Source: Polytrichum commune (Eukaryota > Streptophyta > Polytrichopsida > Polytrichales > Polytrichaceae). From it: a stretch of 64,000 nucleotides of DNA. Below the pieces are notes generated by a model. It had not been told where the DNA came from. It worked only from the letters and a program-made list of their open reading frames with translations, and did not search any database. A program made the position numbers and the translations under genes. Shown here in pieces: positions 21,181-33,969 of this stretch. Position 1 is the stretch's first letter. The number at the start of each line of letters is the position of its first letter. The stretch is taken from positions 6,634,001 through 6,698,000 of the forward strand of contig OX485806.1 in assembly GCA_950295325.1 (NCBI GenBank), given 5' to 3'.

Positions 21181-22436
21181 ATTTGACTGTAAAGAGATTT
21201 GTAAAAATATATACAAGTTTTCAAGCGAACCTAACCCATTGGCCAGCTAACGCGTTGCGCCTCCTTAAAGATTTGCACTGTGGTTCTACAGTACGAGTAC
21301 AGATTTCTATAAACTGTCATCAAATGGATCTATAATCGGCAGAAGAGACAGCATATTCACATACAAGCATATAGATCTAGCTAGCCACAGCTTAGATGAC
21401 CGTGAACAAACAAAGTTTGTCGTTAATGAAGTAACAGCTTGATCAGCAAGTTTAAGAATGATGATAGAATGTAACACCTTTCAGTCTCACGCTACATCCA
21501 GCTAAGAAAAAAGACACATATGAGAACACTCTAAAGTCTACACTATTGTGGCCCAAGAGCTTCATACTTTTGTTGCAAGCATGCAATCAACTGATGAATA
21601 AGAAGGCCACAGAAGTACATTGCCTGCACCCATTCCAGTAATTAGAGACTAAGAGGTTACTTCTAATCAGATATATCAGATTGAAGAGAGACAACTGACC
21701 ACTGTTTGCACAGGTCTCCTTGTCTGCAACTGTACTCTAAAAAAAGAAAAAAAGAAAACCATCGTGTCGGTCCAGAAACCCCAGTCCTTTGCAAAGCATG
21801 ACCAAGAGACTGACGTTTACCAAAAAGATGGAATGGTGAACTAGACAAAAAAAAATGTCATGCTCTTACTTTTTAGGTCATTCAGAACTGAAGATTTGAT
21901 GGAACATTCAAATCAGAATCTTTTGCTTTCACAAGCATCACTAATCATGTTGTGTTCACTCTTATCTACAAACTCAGACCTACATGAGTTTACTGTTTCA
22001 ACCAGGGAGATTGGAAATTCACATCCAACTGCAGATCCATGACCAACTGCAGCTTCCCAACCTGGACCTGTGCCACCTGCCTAAGTACACTATAATTTTG
22101 TGTGGACCCAGATTCTCTCTCTAATGCTGCCCTGCCCTTTACAGGGGAGAACCGAAAATATTGAGGTGACATGTAAAATACAATTCAGCAGGGACACTCT
22201 TCTACGAGACTCACAAATGACTAAGTAGCTCTCATGATAAGGATAGTCATACGGAGTGTCTTTCCACACTTCACAGTCTCCATGCTTCAGACGGCCAGGC
22301 AACAGGTCAAGATGGCCAAGAGACCGGAACTTACTGCAGATTCGATTGGCGTTTCCCAGACTTGATTTCTTCCAAAATTTGTATACACCCCCACCATCAG
22401 ACAAGATGGTCTGCATTTACTTGGCCCTAAGAGGTC
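21181..22436. other. PRP22 3' flank
   Basis: Lies between the tRNA-Tyr 5' end and the stop codon of the helicase gene. The part near 22436 would be helicase 3' untranslated region. Short frames here are not supported as genes. Confidence 0.5.
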
Positions 22437-25400
22437 TTAAGCTCGCCGCTTGCTGAGACGCCACGAATTAGGTTCATGATACCGATCATAAAGGGGTTCA
22501 ATACGTTCTTGTCTTTTCCTCTTACTCATCTTTGTAGGATCAGCAACTTTGAAAAAACGAGGTGCCAACTCTACCAACCACTTTGGGTCCATCAGTGTGA
22601 CTTCCCGCATATATTCCTTAGTCGTCATGACCAACTCATGGTATATAACCCAATCAGGTTGCCGCTGGAACAAAGCACTGCTAGGATGAATATAGACTGG
22701 TTGATTCTCTACCAGTGTGCGATAGCCCTCTTGGGGATCCTTCCGAGCTGCATGAAAGAAGAAGCCTGCTGCAATCGCCTTTCGTATCCTTGTAAAGTTC
22801 TTGCCAGCACTTACCACATCTAACTTATATCTGCACACAAAATAGAATAGGTCAGAAATGAAGTGTCTAAAAGAAAGCATTAAAAAAAGCACTGAACCAA
22901 AAAAATTGGAAATACAAGTGCAGACTCTCTTTCAAAAATACCAGGCTTGCCTCAAGCAACAACTATAACAGCCTAACTCAAGTACAATATGTCACTTCAG
23001 CTATGATGAAATCATAAAGTCCAAAGTTTGAGAACAAACTAAAGCAAGTTCTACTGAGCCATTTGTGCACAGTTCTGCATTTTCAAGCCTTCGGCATACC
23101 TGTCCATGATAGTGAGGAGCTGTTTCCGAACATCTTGAGCCCTCCTTAAAGATCGAGACTGCACAAAGTTTTCAAAACACCACGGACCTGAGAAATTCTT
23201 TGCTTTCCAAGCTTCATATACTGCCAGAAGTGTCAGATGATCCCCCTCTACTTGAAAAAACTTTGCCCTCTTTTGATCAGCTTGCGCTTGTTTTTCTCGT
23301 GGCCGATAGAAAATATTCTGGGCTGACAGCATAGCAATGATGGTTAGAATCTCATCACTGCAACCCAAGTCCACACTGGCTAGTAACATCTTTGAAAGTG
23401 GTGGCTCCAGTGGAAACTCTGCCATTTTCCTTCCCAACTTTGTCAACAGGCCTTCTTCATCAAGTGCTCCAAGGCTGTACAGCTGCTCCATGGCTGATAT
23501 GAGTGCCTGGGGTGGAGGAGGATCCATAAAATCAAATGATAGAAGGTCATTGATACCCATTGCTTTCATGGTCAGAGTTGTCAATCCCAAATTTACTCTT
23601 TGAATTTCTGGTACTGTTGTAGGCAACATCTCGTTCCTGTATGCGCTTTCTGTGTACAACCGATAGCATTTACCAGGGCCTGTTCGCCCTGCTCGTCCTG
23701 CCCTTTGTCGAGCAGAAGCTTGTGAAATTGGAGTGATAACCAAAGAGTCAAGACCTAGCTTAGGGTTGTAAACATTTTGCTTTGCAAAACCAGGATCCAC
23801 AACATAATAAATTCCATCAATTGTAAGCGACGCCTCAGCGATGTTGGTTGCCACAACCACCTTTCTTGTACCTGGAGGTGGTGGCTCAAAAATCCTTGTC
23901 TGCATTTCACTTGGAAGCGCACTGTAAACTGGTAAAATAATGAGCTCTGGTACGTTAGGTCCCAAACCCTTCATTCTCTCGTACAATATCTGGCATGCAG
24001 TGTCAATCTCCTCTTGCCCTGTTAAAAAGAGGAGGACATCTCCTTCAGGTTCTGTCAGGTGGATCTGCATCACAGTGATAAGAGCAGCATCCAAGTAGTC
24101 GGTCTCTGGCATCTTAGTATACAAGATTTCAACTGGAAATGTTCGTCCTGGAATAGTGAAAATGGGACAGTCAAAGAAATATCTGGAAAACTTTTCTGCA
24201 TCCAAAGTTGCAGAAGTCACAATGAGCCTCAAATCAGGCCTGCGTTTCACAAGCCCCTTCAGGAGTCCAAACAAAACATCCGTATGGATTGTCCGTTCAT
24301 GTGCTTCATCGAGCATGATAACCGAATACGATACACATTGTTCATCAATAAGGGTCTCTCGCAGCAACATTCCATCTGTCATGTACTTAATCACAGTCTC
24401 GGGTCCAGTACAGTCCTCAAACCGGATTGCATACCCCACCTCCTCACCAAGCCGACATCCAAACTCTTCTGCTACTCTCTTGGCCACTGACATAGCTGCA
24501 ACTCGCCGAGGTTGAGTGCAACCTATCTTTCCACGGGTAGTATAACCAGCTTCGGCAAGATACTGTGTCATCTGCGTGGTCTTCCCAGACCCAGTCTCTC
24601 CAATGACAACTAGCACCTGGTTTTCACTCACAGCCTTAATAAGTTCATTTTTTAGTTTGTAGATAGGTAAGCTCTGCCTCTGTTCTTGAATCGAAAGCTT
24701 GGACCGTTGTCCAAATGTAGGAGCCTTTCCAAATGCATCTTTCTTCCACTCTGGCATATCATAAGCTGACAAACCCACACCCCGGAGTTCCTGCGCAAGA
24801 TGTCTCTCTCCAGTTTCGGGCATAGGATCTTCCCAGGGCCTGTTCAGATCCTTTGGAATGGAATCAAGCATGGTCCGCTGTTGTTGTTCTCGCAATTCTC
24901 GCCGTTCTTTTGCAAGAGCAGACTGTGTCATAGCTGCTCTCTGCAATGAGCCATCGGGATTCTTGACAATCTTCACTGGAGATACATCAACTGAGTAACG
25001 AGTCTGCCCTCTAAGAAAAGCTGGTTCGTCCTCATTAAGCTCAATCTCAAGCTCTTCTTCTGCACCCTCATCCTGGTACAACATCCCCCCACCATCATCA
25101 TCGTACATAGGATAATCTCGCACATCAAGCACCCCAGAGGCTATCAACTGCTTTGCCTCCCACCGCTCCGGCGAACTCATCCTCTTCATTGGCCTCCGAA
25201 TTGCCGTATTCTCATCCTCTTCAACAATAGTGATACCTGAAAGCCCCCTTCTTGTCTCTGGCGCCAGACTTGAGCTAGACGGATTCGCGCGAAGATTCTC
25301 CTCTTCTGCAGTTGGCCGCTTCATAGGGAGCAGATCCTCCCCTGTCTTCTGATCCACATCTCGCATACTCAAACTCATCTTCTTCTCCCCTACAGATATC

Positions 25401-26491
25401 ACTTTCACCCACACCTCCTGGTCTCGTTCCACAGCATCCTTCGCATTCACCACCCGCCGCGACGCAATGTGATACACATGCACCAACCCCTCTTTCCTAT
25501 CCCTAACCCCTAACAACTGCACAAAACACCCGTAGTCCATAATCCGTGAAACCCTACCTCTGTAGATCCCAAACAACTCCGGCTCATCAACCAAAGCTGG
25601 TCTAGATGGAACAACCACAGCAGAGCGATGAGAATCCCCATGCCTCTCTCCATCCGCATGGTCATGATCATCATCATCCCTGCGTCCTCTACCTCGACCC
25701 CTGTCATTATTGTTCTCTTTCCATCTCACATCGTCCTCTTCCTTATCTCGACCCCTGTCTCTTGCTCGTCCATTTCCTGCATCTCGATCATCATCCCTGT
25801 CATATCCCCTCCCTCTCGATTCTCGGTCTCGATGATGTCGACTTCCATCCCTTTGTCTCCCCTCTTTCTCCCTTCTCACATCTTCCCCATCCCTAACCCC
25901 ATCTCTGTCTCTTCGAGAATCCCTATTCCTATCCCTGTCCCTATCCCTAACCCTATCCCTCCCGCCATCACCATCGCCATCGCCATCGCCATACTCTTGA
26001 TGCTCTCGGTTTCTGTCCCCTCCTCCCTTTTCCTTCCTCCCGTTCTGCTCTAACCCTAATGGCAAAACCCTAACCCCATCGATAGTGCCATCGCCACCAA
26101 GCTCAGCCTCCAGTTCCTTAACCCTTTGCTTATTGTCAGGCACGGCTAACCCTGGAAACGCAGTTTTCTTCTGCTCCTTATCCCCGCCTATCCCTTTCAG
26201 CCTCTCCCGGTCCGCCTTGCTCGTTGGCGGCAATATGGCATGGATGATCGTTAACAAAGTTTTGACGAAATAGGGAGGCATCTCGGCGCCATTACTCTTC
26301 AATGACTTCCCAAACTGCTCCTGCGTGTCGCTCTTCTGCGCTAAGTCAATGATGAACTCCGCTAGGGTTTTGTCCGCGCACCCTATATGCGCTTCCAGCT
26401 CCGTGCATACCTTGCTCACTAAGGAAAGATACTCCAGCCGCTTCAGCCCATCCATCATGTTCGCCTGTCCCGGCTTCTGTCCATCCATCAT
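22437..26491 (-). CDS. PRP22: Pre-mRNA splicing DEAH-box ATPase PRP22/DHX8
   Basis: Two exons, 26491-23100 and 22830-22437, with a GT-AG intron of 269 bp that splits the arginine codon of MDRYKLD; 3786 nt, 1261 aa. The enzyme uses ATP to release spliced mRNA from the spliceosome in the nucleus. Visible parts: a helical N-terminus; an Arg-Asp/Arg-Glu-rich low-complexity region at about residues 165-285; an S1 RNA-binding domain at about 305-380 ([19 protein letters not shown]); the P-loop GETGSGKT at 631-638; DEAH at 728-731; [30 protein letters not shown] at 929-936; then ratchet/OB regions ending in WRLSKRRA. Length and domain order fit PRP22/DHX8. The ATG is preceded by a (CT)n run in the likely leader. 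Confidence 0.97.
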
Positions 26492-26501
26492 GCCTCACCA
26501 A

Positions 26502-26503
<2 letters not shown>

Positions 26504-26533
<30 letters not shown>
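26504..26533. repeat. (CT)n microsatellite in PRP22 leader
   Basis: A run of about 15 CT repeats lies 12-40 bp upstream of the helicase ATG; on the transcript strand it is GA. Shorter CT/GA runs recur at 26590-26605 and 26915-26950. GA/CT tracts are common in plant 5' leaders. Function is not shown. Confidence 0.8.
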
Positions 26534-26536
<3 letters not shown>

Positions 26537-29239
26537 CTTCTTCGCAATCTTATTATTTGTTTGTTCCTTCAGTAAGTAAGTGGGTAGAGAGGGAGAGAGA
26601 GAGACTCGTTTCTGTTGATTGTTATTCTTCCTCGGTGCGCGCCTCGAGCCCCAACCTAAGTAACCAAACCTCCTGCACTGCCTCACACACAGCAAAGACA
26701 AAACAAAATGAAAACCAAAAAATAATTGTTGAAGAATGTAGGAACCTAATAGTGTAATCTCCTTCTTCTCCTTCTTCTTGAGTCTTGTTCTTGAGCCTCG
26801 ATGACCGGGGCAGTCGATTTGTTTGTTTGTTGTGCCCTACTCTGCCTCTGTCCCCCCAAGTCCTTGCGGGGTGCGGCAATGTCTTGAGCCTTGGTCGATG
26901 ATGCTGAACACCTCTCTCCCTCTCTCTCTCTCTCTCTACATAGAGAGAGAAGGATAACAAAGGAAGGTAAAACAAGATTGAATGTTAAATACCGTTGGTA
27001 AATAGACCTGAAGATGTGTTAACGATCCTCATTTATCTCGCATGGAACCCTCCTATCTACTTCTCTATTAATCTCTATATCTGCATCATTCATTATATTT
27101 TGTAATAGGCAGTTGTCATTTTCCCTACCAGCAGTTGTCATCCTGCCTACTAACAAACTATTACATTTTCATCAAATTTTATTCAAAATTTTGGTTGTAA
27201 AACAACGATTTCCTCATCTTGCAATGGTCATTACGAGCCATTGCAGTTGACATGATTTCATCTAGTGGGTGGGCTTTACAAGCTTACATCTAATCGTGGG
27301 AAACTCCCAAGTTTTGTAAAGAGAGAAAAAAAACAAAACAAAATATCTATTTTATTAAGTACACATTGTTGCAAGCAGTTGCCACTACGCATGTCAACAA
27401 CATGTCACGCTCTCGTCAATTTCCCATGTTGCACCCATGCTTTTGAATTATGAAACCTTAAATGTTTTCCTACTCATTTTTCATATTTGCTTTTTTTAAA
27501 CTTACCCTCTAACCTCCTACCCCCTAACCTATTGTACTTGGTCGATATAAGCCCCCCCCCCCCAATTAGTCCTCATCCCCCATCCATGTTTCCCTAGCAC
27601 CCATCCATGGCCCCGTTCCCCAACCCCCATGGTCGTTTCCCTTACCTGGCCCCTCTTAGAAAGCACCTTACCTCTTTACCATTTACTGCATTGTTTATTG
27701 CACTAACACCCTCTAATAGATGTTGCATGTAACCATCAAATCCCCCAAAGGTAACGAGAAAAAAACATAAACACTTGAAGTGGAAAGAGAAATGGTTAAT
27801 GTCTCAATAACTGGATGGTGGGGATAAAATCGCATGTCAATTTATGTCAGGTTATGTCAGGTTATGTCAGGTTGTCCATGTTCATTAGTTTGTGTTGGAA
27901 GATAATTCCTAGAGTATGACACTCTTCGTGCTTGCAAAGAGCATCGCCACTAAGGAGGAAGTAACTCGTAGGCATGATATGCTAAGTGATGAGCTAGGAC
28001 ACTAAACCTAGGTTTTCATTGGACTTGTGAATTTGGAATCACTCATACAAAATGATATTTTATTCATGCAAATAATTACGTGCATCAAGCCTACTACTAA
28101 GCAATGCATATTGTATTTTATTCTTTTTGTAATTGAGTAATTTTATATTTGGTCTATATCTCCTAACCCACCTATCAATAGGTGGTATGGGAAATATAGA
28201 ACATCCGAATAGTAAATGTCAATGATGTTTTTGTAGAATTTATGGCATGTTTTGTTACATTTCACTTTGTTTATCCTTCAAAATTGCAAAATATGGTAAA
28301 ATTGTCACTCTTCACAATAATATTTAGATGTTTGTTCATTATAGGTATAAGGGTGAGGGGAAAGATTGTGATCTCATAGTCAAGTCAAATTGATGACCAA
28401 CACATTATAACGTTTTTCTCTTCTTATTTTTTGACGGATGGTGATCATTTGAAGTCCATCGCCATCGAATGTATCTTTTCAAATTTGAGGCTTATGTTTC
28501 AATTAAAATCTCAAGCTCAAGTGCACATATAAGGGGTGAACTTATTTTGACTTGTGTCCACCTAAGCAAAAATAAGGAATCAAACAATGTGGTACCTTCA
28601 AGAAATGAAACTTGTGATTAGGTCTTGAAGCAAAATGTCTTACCTACGTATTCTTGGAGCTCAATTGTGCAATCTTTTTTCTGAAGCAATTATGTTGAAG
28701 AATTAGAATATCAATAAAATTTTGACCTTCATAAATAATCTTGAGGATAAAATTTATTCTTGCACGAGTCATGAACAAATACGTACAATAAAACTACCAT
28801 GGCTCTCAAGTATGCATATTCCATGTGCATTGTGAACATTATTGCACACTGCTTCATAAAGAGAGAGACAAATGATGCCAACCACTGGTGTTGGCGTGAA
28901 TGAAGGACACTTCACCTTGATCATAGCCGGTAGCTTATATGTGAACTTGGAGCGGGTTTACTCAACAAGCCTATGAGACAAGTGTTGTTGCTTCTTATCA
29001 AAGGTGATCCCTATAGTGGTAAATGACACAGGCAATAAAGGCCTAGTTGGGGGAATTATAAGTTGTGTTTGCCAATGTTATGTTTGCCAAAGGTAGGTGT
29101 TATGTGGGCGTGCAGTTTTGACTCATTTAACATTTGGGGGTTTGGCTATACTTTTATATAAGTTATTTGTGTGGGTTTGGGCAACATGTTGTAGGGTGCA
29201 TTCTTGGGATTATGTTATTTGTATTTGTTTAGGTGGGAA
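26534..29239. other. PRP22 upstream region and intergenic
   Basis: Contains the likely promoter of the helicase gene (CT-rich to about 26950) and then AT-rich sequence without a recognisable gene. A 10-bp unit TTATGTCAGG is repeated about three times at 27841-27873, and a poly-C run lies at 27551-27564. Nothing else is supported. Confidence 0.5.
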
Positions 29240-31935
29240 GTATTAGTGGCTGGTGGTTTTCGAATTTTCATTTGTTGAGCATGAGTAGTGTGAGGTACTT
29301 GATAGCTATCAAGTGGATTTGTTACATTCATGCACATGCATTAAAGGGATGTAGCATTGTTCAAAGAGGTTGGTGATGTTGTTCGTGTGTATGCCTCCTT
29401 AGATGTTTGTTGTGAGGACAGTGAATGTTATATATCATCCAGCCTCTTCTAGTGCATCCACTAGGGCTTGGTATTTTGGTTTTTTTTGTTGGATGGTGGA
29501 GGTGGTGGTTGCGATCTTGACAGAATGCGAATTCAATGAATTGTAGGCTCGAGATCTGGGTGGTGTAGTGTGTGGTTTTCTCAAGGAAGGTGGTGGTGAT
29601 GACCAAGATTCATGTCTAAGGGCCGCTTTGCACTACGGTGGAGAAGTGCACCAATCGGTCAAGAATTTTAGCCCAAGACATGGTTATTTGAGGCGAGGGA
29701 CGGTATGCCGGAGAAGATGAAAAGACAATAAAAAAAAATGCCTTAAGAAGTCTTGACCGGCTGTAAAGTAACCACCTAGAGGAGAAGTCCACTGGAGAAC
29801 TTCACAAAATGGTCATAATAGAAACCTTACCCCCTAAATGACCATTCTATTGAAGTTTTTAAAATTTGTATTGATCAATTAATTAAGATATATATGGCAA
29901 TCTTTTAGAACCTCTTTCATGACAAGAATATATTTGGAAATGCTCCACCTCTATAATACACCAAATCAAGGTAAATATGTAGGTAACATTAGTTTCTTAT
30001 TGATTTTTAAAGAAATTACATGTTGATACAATCTAGCCTCATTAATACGATACTCATTTATACGACACCCTCAATATTACGACACATTTTTGCAAAACCA
30101 AACTTTTTATTTCAAAACTCCATTTTTTATTCAACTACAACACTCGATAATGCGACATTTAGAATCTCCGTTTTGTCATATTAAAGAGGTAGTTAATGCT
30201 AGAATTCCTTTCATCTATATTATGTACAATAAATCCATTTTCACTTGGGAACTACTTGGGAACTTCACTTATTGTTGGGAACTAAATGATAATTAGGGTT
30301 ACTAGTGTAGAATGGACCTCACTAGAGTTAGAGTGGACTCAACCCTAGTATGTTGCATTATACATGGATGATATAATATCACTAGTATCTTGATGCTAAA
30401 CGTCACGCATCATTGTTGCCTAGTTTCTTATAAGAGAACCTTTTATATTTTGGTGTTAATGAAATGATTAGTTTCCAAAAGTTAATTAGGAATTTAGACA
30501 AGATGATAGTTGCCAACTTGGGTAGGCAACACCAAAGATATTTGGACTCCTATTTCAAGAGTTCTTGAGAATATTTGTATTTGTTTGGCGTTATAAGTTA
30601 TTATTTCATACCATCTATATTGCTTAAACTTGTTGTCTATACTTTTGAGCTCATATTACTTATGTTTTTGTATTCCCTCAATAATACAACAACTTTATGC
30701 CTTTTTTCATATTAATGAGAAGACGACACCTCGATAATATATATTTTTTGTATTTCCCAAAAGTGTCATACTAAAGAGGGAGAACAAAAGTGCAAAGACT
30801 TCTCTAAGCAAGAAATATTTTATTCGAGTTAGAGTTCTCTGGAGGCCAAGTTTCTTGTCTGAGGCTTTGAAGTTGCCCAAGAAACTTGACCTCCGGAGAA
30901 CTCCCCTTCAAAAAAGTGTCGCCATGTTGGCAACCATGTCATTTTTTCATCCATGTACAATGTTCTCCACCAAAGGACTCTTGGCCGTAGTGTAAACCAC
31001 CACAAGACAAAAGTGTCACTCTCAGCCAATCAAATTTCAAAATTCCCCTAGAATTCATGACTGGAGGACTTCTCCACTGTAGTGTGAAGCAGCCCTAAGT
31101 CTAGCAAGGCGTTGGCATGGTCTTGTGGAGCAGAGGCATGAGTATAGCCATGGAGGGATTGTGTTTTCAGGGGGGTTTCCGAGGTGGGCGTCAATGTTCA
31201 TTAGGAACATTTCTATTGTTGAGGAGTGGGAGAGGAGTAGTTTGTGTATTTGCCATACAACTTTGTTGTGTCTAGTTTTTTGGATGTAATTGATAGAGGT
31301 GCTCGTGCACATACAGAGTAAGTGTAGTAGGCATGTGTCAATTTCTCGTAATGGATAGAGGTTGTAGAGGGGCGAGGGGTAATGGTTGGGCCAGATGGTG
31401 TGTTTTCTTAAATTGCCCGTGTATTGACCATATTATAGTTTGAGAGTTTGTGCGATTTGGGCATATGTGTATTGGGGTGCTGACCGGAAATGATTGGAGA
31501 AGGAAGAGTGAACCAACGGGTTGTTAAGCCATTATGCTACATATGGGTATTGGGGGAGTATGGTAGTTGGCATGTGCATTCCTTATGTATGTAGGGTTTG
31601 AGGTGTCTAATGGGTGTAATGTGGTGGATATATGCATGGATTTTGGAGTGCCATAAGGGATGGTATGCATGGTATGGATTGGGGGCGGGGGGGGGGTGTA
31701 ATGTGTGGAGGGAATTTGTTAGCACTAAATTTGGCGACTTTATTAGCAACTTCATTTTCCAATATGCTTGAGTGTGCACAAATTTTTTGGAGTGTGAAGG
31801 GAGATGTGTGTTGTGATAGTAGTTGGATTATGACTTGTACAAGTAATATGTCTAGGTGGTTGTACTAGGAGGAGGGTTGGCAGAGGTGGTTGTGAATTAG
31901 GTAGACCAAGTTGATGCTATCTGCGAAGATATATG
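29240..31935 (-). mobile_element. Degenerate LINE copy 2 with RNase H and RLE-like region, interrupted
   Basis: Minus-strand remnant related to the LINE at 8887-10019. From its 5' side: an RNase H part (FADSINLVYL at about 31927, then CAHSSILENEVANKVAK, 31780-31723), a linker resembling the intact copy (HAYHPLWHS, IRHLKPYIHKE), LYYGQYTGNLRKH near 31440, TRHNKVVWQIHKLLLS near 31265 and CQRLARLR near 31100. A 1476-bp inverted-repeat element then interrupts it at 29620-31095. LQFIEFAFCQDR follows at about 29540-29510. Stops and frameshifts are frequent, so it is a pseudogene. It preserves 5' sequence missing from the other copy. Outer limits are approximate. Confidence 0.7.
29620..31095. mobile_element. 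Harbinger-like non-autonomous element inside LINE copy 2
   Basis: Imperfect terminal inverted repeats, GGGCCGCTTTGCACTACGGT followed by GGAGAAGT at the left and the complement of ACTTCTCCACTGTAGTGTGA followed by AGCAGCCC at the right. They are flanked by TAA (29617-29619 and 31096-31098), the TWA target duplication of PIF/Harbinger. A second inverted repeat (GTTCTCTGGAGGCCAAGTTT against its complement, 30830-30905) lies near the right end. The centre (about 30035-30785) has repeated AATACGACA/GTCATA motifs that may be another nested element. No transposase seen. Confidence 0.75.
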
Positions 31936-31958
31936 AATGATATATGTGAAGATATATG

Positions 31959-32098
31959 AACATTACTCAGATCCATAACAATGTTATGTAGGACTAACAA
32001 TATTCTATAGAATATTCTCCATATTCATATTGAATATGGATATATTTTGTAGAATAATGTCAGTCATACATAACATTGTTATGGATCTGAATAATGTT
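31959..32098. mobile_element. 140-bp foldback element
   Basis: A near-perfect hairpin: AACATTACTCAGATCCATAA at the left pairs with TTATGGATCTGAATAATGTT at the right; stems of about 60 bp surround an AT-rich centre. Flanked by ATG on both sides, a possible 3-bp target duplication. No coding capacity. Confidence 0.65.
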
Positions 32099-32105
32099 AT
32101 GAAGC

Positions 32106-33338
32106 TCATGATTCACAATTATAATTTGAGTATGTTTTCTTATTTATTCATACCAAATCTACCTAGATTGGTATGAGATACTCTATGATGCAAAATCTTA
32201 GTTTATAATCACGGACGAGATGATGGATGATTTGGCCTACTTGATGGCCTCTCATGAAACTCCTTCACCTTGAATTCCCTATTCTTGACTGAATTTCCAT
32301 ACATTCCAACTTGATTTCATCCATCATTCTCAAGTCACCTTAATATATCAAATCTCATGCTAGTTGAGAAGTGCCTTGTTGGTAGACAAATTCATGTTAG
32401 GTGACAATTTTGAAAAGCGTTCCTTCTATTTCATGAGTTACTTTCTTGCAAAGTTTCCACACTTTGCTCTTTTGTTGCGTCCAACATAATTTGAAGCCTT
32501 TGGTAAGTTTGGTAACTTTCTAACTTTTGATTTCACATGTCCTTGTTCTAATATTTAAGTTTGTTTGATATCTCCAAGTACTCTTGTTGGAATTTCTACC
32601 TTCAAGTACTTGGGTTGATATTTCCAAGTTTAGAGTTGTAGATCGTTTTATCATTTCCTCTTGGTTTGGAATTGATGTGTCATTTTGTTGTTCCCTTTCT
32701 CCTTAGGAAATTCGATTGGTAATTCTTTTCGTTTGGTTTCCCTATCTTCTACTTTGTTTGACCTTTCGGTCGTTTTTGTTTTTTTTCAAGTTTTCAAGTG
32801 TTTCTTGTAACCTTTTGGAGTTCAAGTGTTAGAAATTTCCTCCAAGTCCTTTAGCCCTTCAAAAGGTTCATCAAACGTCCTTCAAGGTTGGTCTTCAAAA
32901 CATCCTTAAAATAGGTCTTCGAAAAATCTTCAATAATATGCTCCCGACAAGTCTTCGCGACGCTCACATAGAATGCTCATTATCAATTGAGGTCCTTTAG
33001 AGGCCTTTTGTGCCCCTTTATGTAGGGTCTAAAATCTACGTTTTCCTTAATGGGGCAGTTACACTTCCATCCCCTATCGTCAAATGTTTAATTTTTTTAA
33101 GCACTTGATGTTTCTAATTTTCTAATATTATCATGGAAATTTTATTTTTGGAAATAAGCACATGTTGTATATGAATATACTCGTGAAAGACATGTGTTGC
33201 ATTCAACCATATGCCTTGATGTGTTGTTGCATCTCGTGTAATCTCATCCGATATATCCATCCAAAATTGGTTAATGTTCATTAAAGGGATTCACATCCAT
33301 TGGTATGTACGTCATATACTTACTTGCATCCGAGGTCT
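32106..33338. repeat. LTR-like dispersed repeat, copy A
   Basis: About 1.23 kb matches 62458-63871 in the same orientation over its whole length (landmarks: CTACCTAGATTGGTATGAG, GGCCTCTCATGAAACTCCTT, GGGCATTGA-free TCTACTTTGTTTGACCTT and CATCCGAGGTCT). Near the end is a TTTATGTAGGG stretch that is TTTATATAGGG in the other copy, a possible TATA box. The size, T-rich composition and promoter-like motif suggest a solo LTR, but clear TG..CA ends and target duplication were not found. Confidence 0.6.
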
Positions 33339-33926
33339 AACTCTATTTACTAGGTATTTATACTAAATATTATACTAATTTTAGTATGGTCCAATGGCCA
33401 CTAATATTTTGCTTGAGATTGCGTTTCCCATTCGATTATTGTTCCCAACTGCGTTCTTGTTCTTCGTCTCGCTCCTAGCCATGCTTCCGATCATGTCTTC
33501 TTCCCGGCCGCGTTCCCAATCGTGTTTTCGTTCTTAGCCGTGTTCTTGATCATGTCCCGTTCCTGATTGCGTTCACGACTACATTCCCGACCAAGGTCTC
33601 GATCCCTGTCACGTTCCCGATCATGTTTTTGTTTTCAACCAGCTTCCAATCCTTCCTCTTTCTCACTTCAACAACGGCTATCCATTAGGGTCTTCTGTGT
33701 GGCTGCAACAATCTTCTCTTGCTTCGATCCCTGGGGTGCTCTACATGATGGGACTTGAATGAGTTGATGTGGTCATGAAACAAAGGTATCCAATGGAGAG
33801 GTGGATGAGGGAAAGACTTTAAATATAGAGAAGTTTTTATCGAGGCATTGACTTAACTTGTAGCCATGGTACTTGATGTTTGGGCATCCATATGCGATTG
33901 CAACCGTTGTTTCTTAATCATTTCAT

Positions 33927-33969
<43 letters not shown>

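Noticed and set aside
25606-26053. Long plus-strand frames rich in Ser/Pro/Ile opposite PRP22
   Set aside because: They are the antisense of the Arg-Asp-rich repeats of the helicase.
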